Below are positions 59,401 through 64,000 of a stretch of 64,000 bases of DNA, in pieces; the first letter of the stretch is position 1, and every line of letters begins with the position of its first letter. This DNA comes from Pelodera strongyloides. Lineage: Eukaryota > Nematoda > Chromadorea > Rhabditida > Rhabditidae. The notes below the pieces were generated by a model. It was given only the letters and a program-made list of their open reading frames with translations, did no database searches and was not told the DNA's origin. Both the position numbers and the translations under genes were made by a program. Where the stretch lies: assembly GCA_036852015.1 (NCBI GenBank), contig JAANDG010000444.1:59393-123392 (forward strand). Reading direction: 5' to 3'.

Positions 59401-61584
59401 CGCGTGTGCCCGTAGTAGCATCCGGTCTTTTACACTTTGTTGGGACTTTGTTGCTTTCGGAAAGTCGTCTCGGTATGTTGTTTATAAAACACGTTCTGTC
59501 ATTCCATTATGTAATATAAAGGAACAAGCCGGAGATGAAGAGTAACAAGGGATGTGGATGTTAGGTTAGAAGCGAGAGATGATTATAAAAATTTTAGTGA
59601 TTTAGATTAAAACAACCATAGCCGATGACCCCGGTATTTTCATATAGTATTTGCATTAGGTAAATTGTAGGGGATGCTCCTACATGGTGTTATGTTCTCC
59701 TCGATCACATCTCATCACAACATCCCAATCTTCAACCAACGGCCTTTTCGCTCTGCTCTATGCTGTACGACAAAGTTTCTGCTGAAAACGAAGCAGCCGA
59801 GGTAATTGACCATTGGAAAACTCGTTTAGGAATTATCATTTTTTTCTGTGATATATGCTTTATTAGTATATGTATCTGGAGAAAGATAGTTGTTGTAGAG
59901 CGGTTCAGTTGGTCCTGTAGAAGTAGTCGAACAGAGCGGCTCCTGCAGGGATAGTGTAGGCGAGGTCCGGCGGGCGAGTCGGGTTCAGAGAGGGGTTATG
60001 TAGTTGTTTTAAGAAGCTAATTCCCTAAAACCTAGACATTCTAAATTGTATGTTCTCTGAAAAGAAATAATACGAATTGGTGAACTGTACGTTACAAATT
60101 CCTATTACATTTTCGTTTCCATTTATTAAATCACCTACCACCAGCTCGGTTGTCGTTGTGTTGTGGTTTTTGTAGTCCGCATCGGCTTTCAAAAGGAACA
60201 AGCAATCTCTCTGTTTTTTCAGGTGATTATGGTGCGACAAAGAGCTGTAGTAGATAGATTTGTGCATCTACTTAGTGTCGGTTCCGCTCTGCCAGTGTTG
60301 GAAAAGGTTGGTTGGCCGTTCAGCAGTGTTTTTAAACACGTTTATTGTCTTTCAATGATAAAAAATGTTCAATCATCGCTTGTCAATTTGAGAGGCTAGT
60401 TAAGTTGTAGTTCTGTTTATTGATACTGGAGAAGTTAATAGATAATACTAGAACCAAAAAGGGCTAGGCTCGCTATCGCATTTCTATAACTATTTGGGGC
60501 TAGGCGCGCCTATCCCCAAATAGTTAATAGAAATGTTAATAGATAACAAGAGCAACGTAATTTATTGCGAATTTTAGTTAATTTTGCAGATCATATCCAT
60601 GTACAACGAAGCTCTCATTGATGCGAGTCTAGTTCGCTACTTTTCTGTCGAGGTCAGTTAGGGTGTATATATATATATATGTATATATGGTACAGCTTCC
60701 TTTGTTTATCTTTTTTTTTCTATTATTTATTTCCGTATCTTCTCGTGTAACCTTGTAGTTTAATTTTCTCCTGAATCTTGACAGTTTATGGGGTTTCCAT
60801 GTATGCGATTCTCACTTGCGAAAATGACAAATGCCTGTCGATGTAAATGACAATGACATTGTCCCCGCGCGATTTTGAATCTAGTACGGATCTATTTCAA
60901 AATGTGTGGCGGGTCGTCTATTTCAAATAGCATTCAAATAGCACGGGTCTGATGCATTTTCGCTGCAGGACCATGTCAAATGCGTTCGCATGGGTTACGG
61001 TAGGCAATTGACATGCATGTAATGTAAAATGACTTAAACATGGACGGGCATTTGACATTGACATTTTCGTATGTGCGATTCGCGAACTTGGAAACCCCAT
61101 TATTATTGCTCTCATCCTTTCCTTCCTTCTTTGTTCTTACGTTGGCCGTTAGGATCAATTGTATAGCAGCTAAGAAACACGCGTGATTAAATTGATGGAA
61201 TAGCTACGTTTGTTTCTTGCAGGTGCTGGATATCATCGCTCCGCCTTATTCTCGAGAACTTTGTCTCTTGCTCTTTCCACTCGTCTCTGATCCCGATATA
61301 TTTGATCAGGTATGCAGTATGCGTATGCGCTGCTCTTTACGTATTTCGACTTCGTGGTGTTCCAAAGGCCGTCACAGTAATAAGCGCTAAAAATCATTGA
61401 TGAGGCTTCACATATAGTGTTTTCTGGAGGATCTTGTTCCTTGTTATAGATTTATTATTTATTTTAGGTGTTGTTCGATCGCACACCCTCAGTGGGTGCT
61501 TTTGTCGAGTTCTGCCAGCATAATTTCAAAGACAGCATCTTCAAACAGACACCACACGTTGCGTCTGTCCCTGTGCCTCCCTAA
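50811..61584 (+). CDS. NELFCD: NELF-C/D (TH1), negative elongation factor subunit, complete
   Basis: NELF-C/D forms the core of the NELF complex with NELF-A and pauses RNA polymerase II near promoters. Twenty exons join in phase (645 residues; human about 590): 50811-50877, 50969-51087, 51182-51334, 52017-52122, 52217-52337, 52491-52623, 53485-53589, 53685-53741, 53930-54008, 54229-54296, 55062-55142, 55295-55393, 55716-55802, 55884-55987, 59396-59472, 59671-59801, 60223-60306, 60590-60652, 61223-61309, 61468-61584. Close family matches include [90 protein letters not shown] and [14 protein letters not shown] Lys/Glu-rich stretch in exons 3-4 is extra. The first exon begins nine bases before the ATG at a strong acceptor, so the message is probably trans-spliced. 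Introns carry the minisatellite, foldback element, SINE and an antisense LINE. Confidence 0.95.
51723..51993. mobile_element. Foldback element, GGGCGCGTT family, copy C5
   Basis: Ends GGGCGCGTTCGGGATTGCGA and the inverted copy. Arms of about 110 bp include GGGATGGCCGGTCGGAAATG. It ends about 24 bp before the acceptor-bound exon of NELF-C/D at 52017. Confidence 0.88.
53206..53285 (+). repeat. tRNA-like sequence (SINE head or tRNA pseudogene)
   Basis: GCGCAGTAGGTAGAGCGCTG, then CTATGAAGCCAG and GGCAGGTTCGAAC resemble a tRNA D-arm, anticodon arm and T-loop. T-stem and acceptor stem do not pair well. It lies in a NELF-C/D intron and is followed 115 bp later by the TA repeat. Confidence 0.55.
53397..53451. 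repeat. (TA)n microsatellite
   Basis: About 27 TA dinucleotides in the intron before the NELF-C/D exon at 53485. Confidence 0.97.
54358..54846. repeat. 42-bp minisatellite in a NELF-C/D intron
   Basis: Between eleven and twelve copies of a 42-bp unit containing GTAGGTAGTAGTCTTCAAAA and CGGTAACCCTGACGTAGTAC. Because 42 divides by three, all copies stay open in several frames and give long but meaningless repeats in translation. Confidence 0.95.
55420..55510. repeat. GGGGTAGT-type patch
   Basis: AGAATACTACCCCATGGTAG, GGGAATATGACTCCCCACAA and GGGGGTAGTTTTCTTC match the patch at 8,960-9,040 closely. It is intronic, 25 bp after the donor of the NELF-C/D exon ending at 55393. Confidence 0.75.
56040..59150 (-). 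mobile_element. RTE-like LINE, nearly intact, antisense in the NELF-C/D intron
   Basis: A non-LTR retrotransposon. From 59,138 down to 57,858 an open frame of 426 residues carries a complete apurinic endonuclease: [41 protein letters not shown] and the catalytic SSDHRLV. The reverse transcriptase follows in pieces: 57,746-57,414 ([12 protein letters not shown]), 57,326-56,853 ([38 protein letters not shown]), the FADDVV box near 56,830 after one in-frame stop, and a C-terminal part to 56,229 ([22 protein letters not shown]). A 110-bp repeat interrupts it at 57,735-57,846. Long open frames mean a recent insertion. It lies head-on to the host gene. Confidence 0.92.
57735..57846. mobile_element. 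~110-bp short repeat inside the LINE
   Basis: Contains GCAATTCCAAATTAATATAT and GGTGTTTTATTAAAACGGTC. The same sequence in reverse occurs at 62,040-62,150. Here it breaks the LINE between endonuclease and reverse transcriptase, so it inserted after the LINE arrived. Confidence 0.75.
60787..61103. mobile_element. ATGGGGTTTCCA-ended MITE, uninterrupted copy
   Basis: Ends ATGGGGTTTCCATG and TTGGAAACCCCAT, with inner GCATTTG/CAAATGC palindromes. It is the reverse of the copy at 28,646 but without the nested 390 bp. It lies in a NELF-C/D intron. Confidence 0.82.
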
Positions 61585-63436
61585 ACCATTGTCACGTTCC
61601 ACATGAACTGTTACAAGGGCAAATGGAGTACGATTATACCATTAGTTTAGGCTCTTGTTAGTGTGTAAGATCCGCTGGGCATCGCTGAACCTACACAATG
61701 TTTGCGTGTGATTGTTCGCTCGCACTCCCGTGAGCACTATCTCCACTCTCTTGACTGATTCATTTAATCCTTATTTTGTTACCATCTTACGTCTTATTGT
61801 GTTGCGTGATGTATGTGAACGTACATTGTCCTCTTTTGCCCCCTTATTGCTGTTTTTGCAAGCGTGTCGTCATATTGCTGCCCTCCCAGTACTCATTCTG
61901 GCCTTTTCACTTATGTACAAATATTTCGTCTGTCCGCCAATTTCTTGTTTTATTGTCCGCTTCTGCTCTCTTTTTGTCTTTGACTGTAGGATGTCCGTGT
62001 TTTGCAGGATATAAATTCCTTGCGTAATTGGAGGTGCTTGGAGGTGGTTTCTTAGCTTAGTGATAGACCGTTTTAATAAAACACCATTTTTCGGTCAAAT
62101 ATATTAATTTGGAATTGCTTCCGGAGGTTCGTGCGTGTTTTCACTCACCAACCTGTACCCCTGGTGTTTTGTCTTCATCATACAACTTGCTGCCGGATTG
62201 AGCACACCGATCCTCCGCACATTAGAATGAGCTGGTTCTATATATGCCTACATATTGTCCATCATCTGACTATATTCCTTGCTTTCTATTGAAACTTTGG
62301 TTAGGCCTGCATTTGCCAGCAGCTGCGTTGGCTGCGTAACGTTCAGGGCTGTTCTAACTAACCAAAACATTGAAAATGTCTCCTTCAATTCGGTGTACAT
62401 ATGCGCACATATAGCTTATATGTTTTCTATGCAAAGCGAAAATGTACATGATTGTTTAACTAACACATAACACTATTGTTTATCACTAGTTTAAAAATTT
62501 TTTTATGTTATATTACGCACGCTGTTAGTCATGAAATTTCTCGTGATATAACACAAATTTGTTTCGCAGATCCCATTTCCCAATTTAACATATTAGGCTA
62601 AAAAAAGGTAGGTACTTGTTTGTGGCTCTAAAATTGAATCAATTTATATACTGTATGAACAAAAGCGTAATTAATTTTGTTTAATTATGAGTAAAACTTA
62701 TTATTATATGTGAATGAGCATTCGCATATACACATTAGAGAAATTATCGAAGTACAAGCTATATGGATAAATCAGTGTCCGTTTTTTTCAATGCTTTTCA
62801 ATAAATTGTAAGCATAGTAGGTCCTCGGATATTATAGGTATTCTCGCTTGCAACTTCCTCTCAGCGTTTGGCCTTGGTGTTGCAGTAACCTGAATGGGGT
62901 TTGAAGAGAACGAAAAGCTCCTCCTTCCGGCACGCAATACCCTATTTTAAATAGAGTGCCGGACTGAGTAAGATTAGTCAAATTTTTGTTTCAACGGCAA
63001 AAAGATTAGACAAAAAGCCTTGCTGCATTCCTACGTAATGTAAGCACGTCACCGAATTCATTTCGAGGCTTTTGAATGAAGTCAAGCTGTTTTCTCCCGT
63101 TAAAAACAGCTATTTCGGGGTGCAGGCGGCAATGGGCGTGCATGCTGCGTAGGTTCGGCCGGCAACCCGGCACGCCAGAGCCAACGGCGTGCCACTTTTT
63201 TCCACGCCGTAACGTTGCCGCTTGCACGCCAATTTTCTCGTTGTTATATACACATGCTCAATGATGGCTCCCTAAAGAAGGCCTTCTTCAGTATATAAAA
63301 TTGAAACATGACACTGTTCAAAGTTCAAAACTTCTAATTTTAGTATCTAACTCGTTATCGTCGTAGGGATCTATGTCGTTTGCTGCTCCTTTTGTTTTGC
63401 TAACGTAATTCAAATTATTTTAAGGCACATAAAGCA
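61585..63436. other. Intergenic stretch right of NELF-C/D
   Basis: Holds the NELF-C/D 3' untranslated region, one 110-bp short repeat (62,040-62,150), and A+T-rich sequence with no frame that matches a known family. A 16-base inverted motif around GGCACGC/AGTGCCGG lies at 62,927-62,965. I see no further gene. Confidence 0.6.
62040..62150. mobile_element. ~110-bp short repeat, free copy
   Basis: Reverse copy of the insertion in the LINE at 57,735-57,846, bounded by GGAGGTGG-like ends on one side. Non-coding. Confidence 0.72.
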
Positions 63437-63771
63437 ATGAAATACAACGGAGTTCTTACAGCCGTATCGGTTATGTTCTATGTCGTTTTGGGAGAACCGT
63501 GAGTGAAAGAATTGTTTTGACAATATCCGTTGACAGCAGCTGTACAGCTCCTTTGAAATACATACTTCATGTACGGTATGGATCTCAAGTGAGTACTGAG
63601 TACTTGGAGGATTTCAGTTCATTGGGTTCTATAGTTCTATGATTAGGTAATTGATTGTTCATTATTTCCAGTGGTTCTCCTTCTCATTTGATCACTAGCT
63701 CCACAAATCAACATTCCACTTCGCCACTCACAAGTGGGTCCTTTATTTTCCAGTTAATTAGAAGCAATTAG
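63437..63771 (+). CDS. Small secreted peptide candidate, two exons
   Basis: Exons 63437-63498 and 63672-63771 join in phase through a GTGAGT donor and a TTTCCAG acceptor to give 53 residues ending in TAG. The first exon is a typical signal peptide (MKYNGVLTAVSVMFYVVLGE); the rest is Ser/Thr-rich (HLITSSTNQHSTSPLTSG) without cysteines. An acceptor-like TTTTAAG lies 12 bases before the ATG. I do not recognise a family. The second exon could instead end at a later donor and the gene continue beyond the window, so the stop is not certain. Confidence 0.5.
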
Positions 63772-64000
63772 TGTGTGCGTGCGTGCGCGTGTCTTTGCCA
63801 CGCGAAACCAAAATAATAATAGTAATAATAATAATTATTACATCAGGGAGATGCGCGCAAAAGACAACATAGTAAATGTTTGAAAACAATTGAGATCTAT
63901 TGAAAGGAGATAAGGACACAAAAGTAGGACTTACAATAAGAGCGTGTATTAGCCGAGCACTACAAAGAACAAACCCAGTAGCTGGACACTATCGGACACT

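Overview
This window looks like nuclear DNA of an invertebrate animal. Its genes are split into many short exons (about 50-250 bp) with GT...AG introns and T-rich acceptors ending TTTCAG or TTTTAG. The DNA between exons is full of transposon remnants. No bacterial-type operons, ribosome binding sites or CRISPR arrays are present. At least five, possibly six, genes start a few bases after a strong splice acceptor, as expected where messages receive a trans-spliced leader (nematodes, flatworms, rotifers and some other groups). The organism cannot be named from this. NELF is reported missing from C. elegans, so if this is a nematode it is probably not a close relative.

Six protein genes could be assembled by joining exons in phase and comparing them with families I know. 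(1) SMPD4 (neutral sphingomyelinase 3), + strand, window start to 17,324, N-terminus outside the window, split by a 12.7-kb transposon-filled intron. (2) An XTBD-domain protein of the CDKN2AIP/PAXT-1 type (XRN2 partner), + strand, 17,975-21,305. (3) A SUV39/SETMAR-type histone lysine methyltransferase, - strand, 25,615-22,876. (4) A PCMTD1/2-type protein, - strand, 39,467-26,641, with a large charged insert. (5) PPP1R8/NIPP1, - strand, 43,963-40,022. (6) NELF-C/D (TH1), + strand, 50,811-61,584, complete in 20 exons. Genes 5, 4 and 3 lie head to tail on the minus strand, 1 and 2 head to tail on the plus strand. A two-exon gene for a small secreted peptide lies near the right end (63,437-63,771). 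An unrecognised spliced gene is present twice, once in each arm of a giant palindrome (44,723-50,393).

The rest is mobile DNA. There is a decayed jockey/CR1-like LINE (about 4.15-6.95 kb) and a nearly intact RTE-like LINE antisense in a NELF-C/D intron (56.04-59.15 kb). A long-TIR DNA element (8.18-12.63 kb) carries nested insertions. Many foldback elements and MITEs fall into several families, with tRNA-headed SINEs. Tandem arrays comprise a 299-bp tRNA-like unit, a 42-bp minisatellite, a GGGGTAGT array, and a roughly 240-bp array in which most units carry a TATA-like box.

By function the genes are general eukaryotic regulators: transcription pausing (NELF-C/D), nuclear PP1 and splicing control (NIPP1), histone methylation, XRN2 binding, PCMT-like ubiquitin-ligase adaptors and membrane sphingolipid metabolism. 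Exon ends were set by hand from splice signals and reading phase and may be off by a few bases.
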